Of a stretch of 64,000 bases of DNA, positions 45,432-53,906 are shown piece by piece. A model generated the notes under the pieces. The model was not told the origin of the DNA. It searched no databases and saw only the letters and a list, made by a program, of their open reading frames with translations. How positions within the stretch are numbered: the first letter of the stretch is position 1; each line of letters opens with the position of its first letter. This DNA comes from Pseudarthrobacter sp. NamE5 (GTDB lineage: Bacteria; Actinomycetota; Actinomycetes; Actinomycetales; Micrococcaceae), in assembly GCF_005796225.1 (NCBI RefSeq), contig NZ_VAHO01000008.1, forward strand, positions 1 through 64,000, read 5' to 3'. Made by a program: the position numbers and the translations under genes.

Positions 45432-46484
45432 TCAGTAATCGCCTTCAGGTTTCAGTTCCCGGGACAGCAGGACGGGCCCCAGTTGGTCAACGGACAGCTT
45501 GCCGGCCAGAACGGCAACGACGGCGGCAGTGATGGGCATCTCGACACCCAGCTTGCCTGCAAGTTCATGGACGGCCTGGCCCGATTTTATGCCCTCGGCG
45601 GTCTGGGTCATCTTCTGCCCCACCTCCTCCAGCGTGAGTCCCTGGCCGAGCAGCCGGCCGGCGCTATGGTTCCGGGACAGCGGCGACGAGCAGGTGGCCA
45701 CGAGGTCGCCCAGCCCTGCCAGGCCTGCCATCGTCTTGGCTTCACCGCCAAGGGCCAGGGCGAGCCGGGACGTTTCCGCAAGGCCGCGGGTGATGACCGA
45801 GGCCTTGGTGTTGTCCCCCATCTGCTTGCCCTCGCAGATGCCGACGGCCAGCGCAATGACGTTCTTGACGATGCCGCCGATTTCCACGCCCACGATGTCG
45901 GCTGTGGTGTACGGGCGGAAGTAGGGAGCAGTGCAGGTCCTGGCAAGCCAGCCGGCAGCGGCAGGATCGGTACACGCCACCACCGAGGCGGTAGGTTCTT
46001 CCCGGGCAATCTCCATGGCAAGGTTTGGTCCGGAGACAACGGCAATGCGCTCGGTGGGCAGGCCCAGTTCTTCGCTGATGACCTCGCTCATCCGCGCGTC
46101 GGTGCCCAGCTCCAGGCCCTTCATCAGGGAAACAACCATCGCGTCCGGGGCGATCATGTCCTTCCACTCGCGCAACTGCGGCCGAAGGGACTGGGCAGGA
46201 ACCGCGATGACCACGAGGTCGGCACCGTCCAGTACCGCCGCGACATCGGTGGACGCCGTGATGCTCCCGGGCAGCGGGATGTCCTTCAGGTACTGCTGGT
46301 TGCGGTGAGTGGTGTTGATCTGCTCCACGATTTCAGGGCGCCTGCCCCATAGTCTGATGGTCCGCGGATGACCGGTGGCAGCTGCGGCGTCAGCCAGGAT
46401 CTTGGCGAAGGTTGTTCCCCAGGAACCGGCGCCAAGAACGGCAACCGAACGGGCGGAACCCGTCCGCCTGTTGTCAGCGGTCAC
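45432..46484 (-). CDS. gpsA: Glycerol-3-phosphate dehydrogenase [NAD(P)+]
   Basis: GpsA reduces dihydroxyacetone phosphate to sn-glycerol-3-phosphate, the backbone of phospholipids. The cofactor loop is VLGAGSWGT (16-24), and GNNTK-type substrate residues appear in EGKQMGDNTKASVITRGLAE. GTG 46484 overlaps the plsC stop (GTGA); the longer frame upstream only reads through plsC. The length is 350 residues. The coupling to an acyltransferase that uses its product is functionally sensible. Confidence 0.95.
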   Translation of the reverse strand: MTADNRRTGSARSVAVLGAGSWGTTFAKILADAAAATGHPRTIRLWGRRPEIVEQINTTHRNQQYLKDIPLPGSITASTDVAAVLDGADLVVIAVPAQSLRPQLREWKDMIAPDAMVVSLMKGLELGTDARMSEVISEELGLPTERIAVVSGPNLAMEIAREEPTASVVACTDPAAAGWLARTCTAPYFRPYTTADIVGVEIGGIVKNVIALAVGICEGKQMGDNTKASVITRGLAETSRLALALGGEAKTMAGLAGLGDLVATCSSPLSRNHSAGRLLGQGLTLEEVGQKMTQTAEGIKSGQAVHELAGKLGVEMPITAAVVAVLAGKLSVDQLGPVLLSRELKPEGDY

Positions 46485-47254
46485 GGGGTTTCCGTTCCAG
46501 GCCCGGCCTGCTGGCCGCCGCGCTCCACGAACCTGCCGTGCTTCGCCTGCTGCTGCTTGGCCGGATCCCACCGCTGCGCGGGAGGTTCCTCTCCCCTGAG
46601 CTCCGCCAGGAGGGCAGTGATTGCCTCCATGATGGCGTCAGTGGCCGCAGCCAGCGTTGCCTTGTCGAGGGGACGTCCGCGGAAGGCGCTCAGGTCCACC
46701 GGCTCGCCCACCACCACTCGCGATGTCTTGCGGGGGAACAGGTGGAACCGCTTGCCGTAGCGCGGAAAGACCTCGTGGGCCCCCCAGTGGGCGATCGGAA
46801 CCACAGGAATGCCGCCCTCAAGGGCAAGCCGAGCCGCCCCGGTGTGGCCCTTCATCGGCCACAGGTCCGGGTCGCGGGTCAGGGTGCCTTCGGGATAGAT
46901 GATGATGGCGCCACCCTCGGCGACCACCTCCTGGGCGACCTGGAGGGAGCGGTTGGCTCCCGCCGTCGAACGTTCCACCGGTACCTGCTTGGTGGCCCGC
47001 AGGACCCAGCCCAGGACCGGAACCTTGAAGAGCCCGGACTTGGCCAGGAAGTGCGGAGCACGTTTCTGGTTATAGAGGAGGTGGCCGATGATCAGGGGGT
47101 CAATCTCGGTGCAGTGGTTCGGCGCGGCAATGAAGCCTCCCGCAGGCAGCCTTTCGGTGCCTTCCCACTTCTTGTTCATCATGAGGTTGAACAGGGGACG
47201 CACTATCGCGGCGACCACCACAAAGGTGGCGCGGCTCTTGGCCGATTCCTTCAC
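46481..47254 (-). CDS. plsC: 1-acyl-glycerol-3-phosphate acyltransferase family protein
   Basis: PlsC-type enzymes acylate lysophosphatidic acid to phosphatidic acid at the membrane. The 257-residue protein has the catalytic NHxxxxD box NHCTEID (46-52), the substrate box YPEGTLTRD (120-128) and a hydrophobic N-terminal stretch VVVAAIVRPLFNLMM. It lies 9 bases after murA and overlaps gpsA. This exact paralog may be one of several in the genome. Confidence 0.9.
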   Translation of the reverse strand: MKESAKSRATFVVVAAIVRPLFNLMMNKKWEGTERLPAGGFIAAPNHCTEIDPLIIGHLLYNQKRAPHFLAKSGLFKVPVLGWVLRATKQVPVERSTAGANRSLQVAQEVVAEGGAIIIYPEGTLTRDPDLWPMKGHTGAARLALEGGIPVVPIAHWGAHEVFPRYGKRFHLFPRKTSRVVVGEPVDLSAFRGRPLDKATLAAATDAIMEAITALLAELRGEEPPAQRWDPAKQQQAKHGRFVERGGQQAGPGTETP

Positions 47255-47263
47255 TGTGGTCCG

Positions 47264-48589
47264 CTACTTCGTGGTGGTGATGTCGAAATCGGCACCCAGC
47301 CCGGCCAGCTTTTCGGTAAAACGCTCGTAGCCGCGGTTGATGATATCGATGCCCGTGACGCGTGAGGTGCCGGTCGCCGCCAGCGCGGCGATCAGGTGGC
47401 TGAAGCCGCCGCGCAGGTCCGGGACGTCGATGTCGGTTCCCTTGAGCTGGGTGGGACCGGAAATGACGGCGGAGTGGAGGAAGTTGCGCTGGCCGAAGCG
47501 GCACGGGACGCTGCCCAGGCATTCGCGGTGAACCTGGATGCTGGCACCCATCCGGATCAGGGCGTCAGTGAAGCCAAAGCGGTTCTCGTACACCGTTTCG
47601 TGGACGATGGACACGCCTTCGGCCTGGGTCAGGGCCACGACCAGCGGCTGCTGCCAGTCGGTCATGAAACCAGGGTGCACGTCCGTCTCCAGCACCAGCG
47701 GGGTGAGCTTTCCGCCGCGGTGATAGAAGCGGATGCCGTCCTCGCCGATGTCCATGCCGCCGCCCACCTTGCGGTAGGTGTTCAGGAAGGTCATCATGTC
47801 CCGCTGCGAGGCGCCTTCAACGAAGATATCACCGCGGGTGACCAGGGCAGCGGAGGCCCACGATGCCGATTCGTTGCGGTCGGAGAGCGCGCGGTGGTTG
47901 TAGCCGCCGAGGTCGCGGACGCCCTCGATGCGGATGGTACGGTCCGTCTGGACGCTGATGATAGCGCCCATCTTCTGCAGCACGGCGATGAGGTCGATGA
48001 TCTCAGGCTCGGTTGCAGCACCGGAAAGCTCGGTGATGCCCTCGGCGCGCGTCGCGCTCAGCAGCACCTGCTCCGTGGCGCCGACGGAGGGGTACGGCAG
48101 CGAAATCTTGGCCCCGTGCAGGCCCTTCGGCGCCGAGATGTGGATACCGCCGGGGCGCTTCTCCACTACCGCGCCGAACTGGCGCAGGACGTCCAGGTGG
48201 TAGTCGATGGGCCGGTCGCCGATCTTGCAGCCGCCGAGGTCCGGGATGAACGCTTCACCAATGGCATGGATCAGCGGTCCGCAGAGCAGGATGGGAATCC
48301 GGGAGTCGCCCGCGTGGGCGTCGATCGCAGTGCTGGGCGCCGTCTTGGCCGCCTTCGGATCCAGGGTGAGATCCCCGTTGACCGGGTCCTTCTCCACTGT
48401 CACGCCGTGCAGTTGCAGGAGGGAGGTGACCACCTCCACGTCCTTGATCTCCGGAACGTTCCGCAACACCGACGGTTCGTTGCCCAGCAACGCTGCCACC
48501 ATCGCCTTGGGAACAAGGTTCTTTGCTCCCCGGACGCTGACGCGGCCTGTAAGCGGGACTCCGCCGCGAATTGTCAGAACACTACTCAT
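47264..48589 (-). CDS. murA: UDP-N-acetylglucosamine 1-carboxyvinyltransferase
   Basis: MurA commits UDP-GlcNAc to peptidoglycan synthesis. The 441-residue protein starts LTIRGGVPLTGRVSVRGAKNLVPKAM and has the catalytic loop LGGCKIGDRPID with Cys121, so it should be sensitive to fosfomycin, unlike the mycobacterial Asp form. RNESASWASAALVTRGDIFVEG is a further marker. AAGGA precedes the ATG. It lies 149 bases downstream of leuD; nothing else is recognised in that gap. Confidence 0.94.
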   Translation of the reverse strand: MSSVLTIRGGVPLTGRVSVRGAKNLVPKAMVAALLGNEPSVLRNVPEIKDVEVVTSLLQLHGVTVEKDPVNGDLTLDPKAAKTAPSTAIDAHAGDSRIPILLCGPLIHAIGEAFIPDLGGCKIGDRPIDYHLDVLRQFGAVVEKRPGGIHISAPKGLHGAKISLPYPSVGATEQVLLSATRAEGITELSGAATEPEIIDLIAVLQKMGAIISVQTDRTIRIEGVRDLGGYNHRALSDRNESASWASAALVTRGDIFVEGASQRDMMTFLNTYRKVGGGMDIGEDGIRFYHRGGKLTPLVLETDVHPGFMTDWQQPLVVALTQAEGVSIVHETVYENRFGFTDALIRMGASIQVHRECLGSVPCRFGQRNFLHSAVISGPTQLKGTDIDVPDLRGGFSHLIAALAATGTSRVTGIDIINRGYERFTEKLAGLGADFDITTTK

Positions 48590-48738
48590 ATACCGGTTTC
48601 CTTACGATCATTCGCCCCCAAATCCTGGCAAAGGCTCCAACCAAGCATAGGAGGTCGCGTTACCGAACCGAAATAAGCGCGCGACGGCGGCAGGGCGTGG
48701 CGCGCCGCCGTGACCCTTGCCAGGGCTGCTTCAGCCCC

Positions 48739-49341
48739 TCAGGAAAGGCGGGCGGGCAGGGTTTTGGGCAGAAACGCGGGACGGGTTGCTTCATAGGCCG
48801 TGATATCCGACTCATGCTGCAGGGTCAGCCCGATATCGTCCAGCCCTTCGAGCAGGCGCCAGCGGGTGTAGTCGTCAATGTCGAACGGGGCCACGATGTT
48901 CCCGCACACTACCGTCTTGGAGACGAGGTCAACGGTGACTTCTGTTCCGGGGGCGTTCTCCAGCTCTTTCCAGATCAGCTCGATGTCGTCCTGGGCAACC
49001 TGCGCGGCCAGCAGGCCCTGCTTGCCCGAGTTGCCCCGGAAGATGTCGGCGAACCGGGAGGAGAGCACGGCCTTGAAGCCGTAGTCCTTCAGCGCCCACA
49101 CAGCGTGTTCGCGGGAGGAGCCGGTGCCGAAGTCAGGGCCAGCCACGAGGACTGATGCCGCGTTGAAGGGTTCCTGGTTCAGGATGAAGGACGGGTCCTT
49201 GCGCCATGCCGAGAACAGGGCGTCCTCGAAGCCGGTGCGGGTGATCCGCTTGAGGTAGACCGCGGGGATGATCTGGTCCGTGTCCACGTTGCTCTGCCGC
49301 AGCGGGACGCCGATTCCGGTGTGGGTGGTGAACTTTTCCAT
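48739..49341 (-). CDS. leuD: 3-isopropylmalate dehydratase small subunit
   Basis: LeuD joins LeuC to isomerise 2-isopropylmalate to 3-isopropylmalate in leucine synthesis. The 200-residue protein begins [31 protein letters not shown] and has the swivelling-domain motif [17 protein letters not shown]. It starts 9 bases after leuC, so the two are one transcription unit from the promoter shared with ndgR. Confidence 0.96.
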   Translation of the reverse strand: MEKFTTHTGIGVPLRQSNVDTDQIIPAVYLKRITRTGFEDALFSAWRKDPSFILNQEPFNAASVLVAGPDFGTGSSREHAVWALKDYGFKAVLSSRFADIFRGNSGKQGLLAAQVAQDDIELIWKELENAPGTEVTVDLVSKTVVCGNIVAPFDIDDYTRWRLLEGLDDIGLTLQHESDITAYEATRPAFLPKTLPARLS

Positions 49342-49350
49342 GGCTTTGTC

Positions 49351-50805
49351 CTAGGCTGCGTCGGTGCGGATGGCGGCTGATTCAGGGGCCGGATCAAGGT
49401 CCGACGGCGAACTGAGCGTGCCACGGACGGCGGTGGCTGCAGCAACCACCGGCGAGACCAGGTGCGTGCGGCCGCCCTTGCCCTGGCGCCCTTCGAAGTT
49501 CCGGTTCGAGGTGGAGGCACAGCGCTCCCCAACCTCCAGCTGGTCAGGGTTCATGCCCAGGCACATGGAGCAGCCGGCAAAGCGCCATTCCGCTCCGAAG
49601 TCCTTGAACACCCGGTCAAGGCCTTCAGCCTCGGCCTCGAGGCGCACGCGCGCGGAGCCTGGCACCACCAACATGCGGACGTTGGGGTCCTTCTGGCGGC
49701 CGCGGATGATGTCCGCGGCGGCCCGCAGATCCTCCATGCGGGAGTTGGTGCAGGAGCCCAGGAACACGGTGTCCACCCGGATGTCCTTCATGGGCGTGCC
49801 GGCTTCGAGACCCATGTACTGCAGGGCGCGCTCCGCGGCTGCCTTGGCGTTCTCGTCACCGAAGTCCTCGGGTGACGGCACGGCTTCGGACAGGGAGACG
49901 CCCTGGCCGGGGTTGGTGCCCCAGGTGACGAAGGGCTCAAGCGTGTCGGCGTCCAGGTCCACCTGTGCATCGAAAACTGCACCGTCGTCCGTGCGCAGCG
50001 TGTTCCAGTACTCGACGGCGGCGTCCCAGTCAGCGCCCTGTGGTGCGTGCGGACGGCCCTTCATGTACTCGTAGGTGGTTTCGTCCGGCGCCACCATGCC
50101 GGCGCGGGCTCCTGCCTCGATGGACATGTTGCAGATGGTCATGCGCGCTTCCATCGACAGGGCGCGGATGGCTGAGCCGCGGTATTCCAGGACGTAGCCC
50201 TGACCGCCGCCGGTGCCGATCTTCGCGATGACCGCCAGGATGATGTCCTTGGCGGTCACCCCGGGAGGCAGCGTTCCCTCAACGTTGATGGCCATTGTCT
50301 TGAACGGCTTCAGGGACAGCGTCTGGGTGGCCATGACGTGTTCCACCTCTGAGGTTCCGATACCCATGGCCAGCGCGCCGAAAGCACCGTGGGTGGAAGT
50401 GTGGGAGTCGCCGCAGACAACGGTCATGCCGGGCTGGGTCAGGCCCAGCTGGGGACCGACGACATGCACAATCCCCTGCTCGGCATCACCCAGGGAGTGC
50501 AGCCGGACGCCAAACTCGGCACAGTTGTTGCGCAGCGTTTGGATCTGCGTCCGGCTGGTCAAGTCGGCGATAGGCTTGTCGATGTCCAGCGTGGGAGTGT
50601 TGTGGTCCTCCGTGGCGATGGTCAGGTCCGGCCGCCGCAGCTTCCTGCCGGCCAGGCGCAGGCCCTCGAACGCCTGCGGGGACGTGACCTCGTGGACCAG
50701 GTGAAGGTCGATGAAGAGAAGGTCAGGCTGGGCGTTGGCTCCGTCGCCGTCGCCTTTGCGCACCACGTGTGCGTCCCAGACTTTTTCGGCCAATGTCTTT
50801 GCCAT
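49351..50805 (-). CDS. leuC: 3-isopropylmalate dehydratase large subunit
   Basis: LeuC carries the 4Fe-4S cluster of isopropylmalate isomerase. The ligands are Cys in [13 protein letters not shown] and the two Cys in [43 protein letters not shown] is the aconitase signature. ATG 50805 was chosen because AGGGAG lies six bases before it; ATG 50811 is touched by that site. The length is 484 residues. Its promoter region overlaps that of the divergent ndgR. Confidence 0.97.
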   Translation of the reverse strand: MAKTLAEKVWDAHVVRKGDGDGANAQPDLLFIDLHLVHEVTSPQAFEGLRLAGRKLRRPDLTIATEDHNTPTLDIDKPIADLTSRTQIQTLRNNCAEFGVRLHSLGDAEQGIVHVVGPQLGLTQPGMTVVCGDSHTSTHGAFGALAMGIGTSEVEHVMATQTLSLKPFKTMAINVEGTLPPGVTAKDIILAVIAKIGTGGGQGYVLEYRGSAIRALSMEARMTICNMSIEAGARAGMVAPDETTYEYMKGRPHAPQGADWDAAVEYWNTLRTDDGAVFDAQVDLDADTLEPFVTWGTNPGQGVSLSEAVPSPEDFGDENAKAAAERALQYMGLEAGTPMKDIRVDTVFLGSCTNSRMEDLRAAADIIRGRQKDPNVRMLVVPGSARVRLEAEAEGLDRVFKDFGAEWRFAGCSMCLGMNPDQLEVGERCASTSNRNFEGRQGKGGRTHLVSPVVAAATAVRGTLSSPSDLDPAPESAAIRTDAA

Positions 50806-50880
50806 GGCCATCTCCCTTCACTGCTGTTTGGCTGATGAGATCCACTGAACCAGTACCGCTTCGCACTGCGCCAGCCCAAA

Positions 50881-50913
50881 GATTTGCATCTCAGATATTG
50901 AGACGGCAATATC
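50881..50913. promoter_or_regulatory. Overlapping palindromes in the leuC-ndgR divergent promoter
   Basis: Two inverted repeats overlap: TCTCA-GATAT-TGAGA (50889-50903) and GATATTG-N6-CAATATC (50894-50913). For leuC, TTGCCG (50909-50904) and CAAATC (50886-50881) on the minus strand are 17 bases apart, with the first palindrome exactly filling the spacer. For ndgR, TTGCAT (50884-50889) and CAATAT (50907-50912) are also 17 apart and place +1 on the ATG. IclR regulators of leuCD are known in Streptomyces and Corynebacterium. Confidence 0.6.
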
Positions 50914-50918
50914 ATTAC

Positions 50919-51638
50919 ATGGACAATTCTAGTGGAGTCGGTGTCATTGATAAAGCGGCCCAGGTGCTTGATGCACTCGAAGCCGGCCCCACTACTCTGG
51001 CGCAGCTGGTGGCGGCCACCGGCCTTGCCCGGCCCACTGTCCACCGCCTCGCCCTTGCCCTGGTCCATCACCGGCTGGTGAGCCGCGATATCCAGGGACG
51101 CTTCGTCCTGGGCAGCCGCCTGGTTGAGCTGGCATCCGCTGCCGGCGAGGACCGGTTGATCGCGTCCGCCGGCCCAGTGTTGATGCAGTTGCGCGATGCC
51201 ACCGGCGAGAGCGCCCAGATTTTCCGGCGGCAGGGCGACTGGCGCGTCTGCGTCGCTTCAGCTGAGCGCCCAATCGGCCTGCGGGATACCATCCCGGTGG
51301 GGACCCAGCTGTCCATGAAGGCAGGATCGGCCGCCCAGGTGCTGCTCGCCTGGGAGGACCACGACCGCCTGCTCGAGGGGCTGCAGTCGGCCCGCTTCAC
51401 GCCTACTGTCCTGGCGGGCGTACGACGGCGGGGCTGGGGCCAGAGCCTTGGCGAACGTGAGCCGGGGGTTGCCTCAGTCTCGGCGCCGGTGCGGGGACCT
51501 TCCGGCCGGGTCATTGCGGCTGTTTCGATTTCCGGCCCCATTGAACGCCTCACCCGCCAGCCCGGGCGGCTGCATGCAGAAGTGGTCTGCAACGCGGGCC
51601 GGATCCTCACCGAGGCCCTCCGTAAAAACAACGACTGA
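50919..51638 (+). CDS. ndgR: IclR-family regulator, NdgR/LtbR type
   Basis: The 239-residue protein has an N-terminal winged helix (PTTLAQLVAATGLARPTVHRLALALVHHRL, about residues 24-53) and a C-terminal IclR effector domain with GTQLSMKAGSAAQVLLAW and the closing PSGRVIAAVSISGP. Divergent placement next to leuCD is the mark of NdgR (Streptomyces) and LtbR (Corynebacterium), which regulate leucine and related amino acid genes. The ATG is probably the first base of the transcript. The palindromes in the shared promoter suggest autoregulation. Confidence 0.88.
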   Translation: MDNSSGVGVIDKAAQVLDALEAGPTTLAQLVAATGLARPTVHRLALALVHHRLVSRDIQGRFVLGSRLVELASAAGEDRLIASAGPVLMQLRDATGESAQIFRRQGDWRVCVASAERPIGLRDTIPVGTQLSMKAGSAAQVLLAWEDHDRLLEGLQSARFTPTVLAGVRRRGWGQSLGEREPGVASVSAPVRGPSGRVIAAVSISGPIERLTRQPGRLHAEVVCNAGRILTEALRKNND

Positions 51639-51704
51639 CGCGGGAACAACGGCCCCTGCCGCCGCAGCCCTGACCTCCGCCCTCCCGGCGCTAGGCTTTT
51701 CGGC

Positions 51705-52283
51705 ATGGGCAGCTATGCAGTCTTCCTCCGCGGCATCAACGTCGGCGGCATTACCATCAAAATGGCAGACCTCCGGGAGGCATTGAAGGGCTGCGGCTTT
51801 CCAGCTGCCAAGACCCTCCTGGCCAGTGGGAACGTGGTGCTGACCAGCAGCCTCGATGCCCGCGCCGTCAAGCAGGAATGCGAGAAGTGCCTCCGGGAAG
51901 CGTTCGGTTATGACGCTTGGGTTGTGGTCCTGGAGGCAGCCCGGGTGGCAGAACTGGTGGCTGCCTGCCCCTACCCGGACAACGACAAAACCACCCACAC
52001 CTACATCACGCTTTCCTCTGATGAAGAAACGCTGGATGAACTCGACAAAGCAGGGGCGGCGCTTGAGGGCCATCAGCAGAAGAGGCTGGGACCCGAGGCT
52101 CTCGCGTGGCTGGCCCCTGCCGGCGGAACACTCGACAGCCCCTTCAGCAGGATCTCGGCCAAGCCCCGGTTTAAAGGCGCCACTACAACCCGCAATTTGC
52201 GGACCCTGGTCAAGGTGCGGGACGCAGCTGCGGATCTCGCGGCCGCAGCGAGCCAAGGCGACTTAGCCCCTCCCGCCGGTTGA
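51705..52283 (+). CDS. DUF1697 family protein
   Basis: This 192-residue protein begins MGSYAVFLRGINVGGITIKMADLREALKGCGFPAAKTLLASGNVVL, the clear DUF1697 opening. The family is widespread and of unknown function. It has no signal peptide or membrane segment. TAGGCT lies seven bases before the ATG, so it too may be leaderless. It follows ndgR by 66 bases and converges with the GTPase gene. A 7-bp GC hairpin (52273-52279/52294-52300) spans the two stops. Confidence 0.85.
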   Translation: MGSYAVFLRGINVGGITIKMADLREALKGCGFPAAKTLLASGNVVLTSSLDARAVKQECEKCLREAFGYDAWVVVLEAARVAELVAACPYPDNDKTTHTYITLSSDEETLDELDKAGAALEGHQQKRLGPEALAWLAPAGGTLDSPFSRISAKPRFKGATTTRNLRTLVKVRDAAADLAAAASQGDLAPPAG

Positions 52284-52289
52284 ATCCAG

Positions 52290-53906
52290 CTAGCCGGCGG
52301 CGGCTGTCTTCAAGGCGGCACTGAAAGCAGCCTGCCTGCTGACTTCCACCTCCACCGGTTCCACCACCAATTCCTGGGCCACTGCGGCCACTGCGGCATT
52401 GAGCCGTTTCCGCGCTTTCGCCGCCCGTGCATTCGCGGCGGCGGCGGCGATGACCCGGCCGGTGACAGCAAGGAAAATCCCCAGTGCCACCCCGCCGGCT
52501 ATCATCAGCGTGGGGACCGGCCAGCCTTCCACCCGGAGCACCTCCGGCACCGGCATCTGGAAATATCCCAATGCCGCCAGTACGCCGAGCCACCCCAGTC
52601 CAGCGAGCACGGTGAGCAGCGCCAGCCACTGGATGACGTTGAACACCCCCCACCACCAGGACTTCCGGTTGGCGGCAAGGTCGGTTCCCGCGATGGCCTG
52701 GTCAAGTGCATCCGGCAGCCTCTCCCTGCCCTCGCGGGCGGCGGCCCGGATGGCGGCACGCCAGGGACCCGGGGCGCCGGCGCTGGCGGCGTCGGCGAAT
52801 TCGCGCACCGCCGCGTCCGTACGCGCCCGCTCCGGGGCTCCGGCCGCCGGCAGGGAGGTGCGGTTCAACTCGGAAGGTGAAGTACTGCGGAGATTCAGCC
52901 GACGCAACGGGTCTGCACGGAACCTGGAGAGCCACCGGGTCACCGGCCAGCCCGTGCGCCTCACCGACTCCAGGCGGTAGGACTGTCCTACCGCCCGGAC
53001 TACCACCGGCACGTTGGCTGCCACCGCCAGCTCGTCCGCCAGGCGCCGTGTTGAGGCAGGCCGGACACCTGCGGCCGTCCCCTCGCCGGAAGCGGCACCC
53101 AGTTCCGCCGAAGCTTTCGTGATATCGGCGGCAAGGCGCTGCGACTGGGCATTCCGCTTGACGGCCACATCGCGAATGGCTCCCCGGACCTGGTTAACGC
53201 CCGCCCCGGTCAGGGCGGAGGCCGCGAGGACCTGGACCTTGCCGAGGCCGTCGCGGGAAAGGATTGACCGCAGGGACTCCATGACGGGCTGCACGTCGCG
53301 CTCGGGCAGCCGGTCCACCTGGTTCAGCACCACCAGGGTCACCGCCCCATGGGAAGCCAAACGGGACAGGAAGTCATTGTGCACTGCCGCGTCGGCATAC
53401 TTCTGCGGATCAAGGACCCACACCAGGACGTCCACCAGCCCTACCATCCGCTGCACCACTTCCCGGTTGGAAGCCTTGGTGGAATCGAAGTCGGGAAGGT
53501 CCAGCAGGATCAGGCCGGTGCTTTCGTCAGCGAAACCCTCCACCGCAGCAGCGTGGTGGCGGTTGCGAACCTCCAGCCAGTCCAGCAGGGGCTCGCTGCC
53601 CTCGGCTCCCCATACCCCTGCCAAAGGCTCGGACGTCGTGGGACGCCGGGCGGCCGCCGTCGCGATTTCTGCTCCGCTAACCGCATTGAAAAGGGAGGAC
53701 TTGCCGCTTCCGGTGGCGCCGAAGAAGCCGACGACGGTGTGCTCGGCAGACAGCGAGCGTCGTGAACTGGCACGCTCCAGGACGCTGAAAACCTCCTGCA
53801 GGGACTCGTCGGGGAGCACCCCTTCGCCGAGCTCACGTGCGTCGTTGAGGGCCGAGAGACGGCGGTCCAGCCGGGATGATTCGCGCGTGTCACTGTGCCG
53901 GCTCAT
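52290..53906 (-). CDS. Dynamin-like membrane GTPase, second of a pair
   Basis: The 538-residue protein has a GTPase domain with P-loop GATGSGKS (63-70), a G2 threonine in RRPTTSEP (near 90), G3 DLPD (136-139) and G4 NQVD (195-198). Two membrane helices follow near residues 415-443 and 458-483, and an alanine-rich helical tail ends it. This plan of GTPase, helices and membrane hairpin resembles bacterial dynamin-like proteins such as the paired DynA/DynB of Streptomyces. Its ATG overlaps the first gene by four bases. Role is inferred: membrane remodelling or septum support. Confidence 0.75.
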   Translation of the reverse strand: MSRHSDTRESSRLDRRLSALNDARELGEGVLPDESLQEVFSVLERASSRRSLSAEHTVVGFFGATGSGKSSLFNAVSGAEIATAAARRPTTSEPLAGVWGAEGSEPLLDWLEVRNRHHAAAVEGFADESTGLILLDLPDFDSTKASNREVVQRMVGLVDVLVWVLDPQKYADAAVHNDFLSRLASHGAVTLVVLNQVDRLPERDVQPVMESLRSILSRDGLGKVQVLAASALTGAGVNQVRGAIRDVAVKRNAQSQRLAADITKASAELGAASGEGTAAGVRPASTRRLADELAVAANVPVVVRAVGQSYRLESVRRTGWPVTRWLSRFRADPLRRLNLRSTSPSELNRTSLPAAGAPERARTDAAVREFADAASAGAPGPWRAAIRAAAREGRERLPDALDQAIAGTDLAANRKSWWWGVFNVIQWLALLTVLAGLGWLGVLAALGYFQMPVPEVLRVEGWPVPTLMIAGGVALGIFLAVTGRVIAAAAANARAAKARKRLNAAVAAVAQELVVEPVEVEVSRQAAFSAALKTAAAG

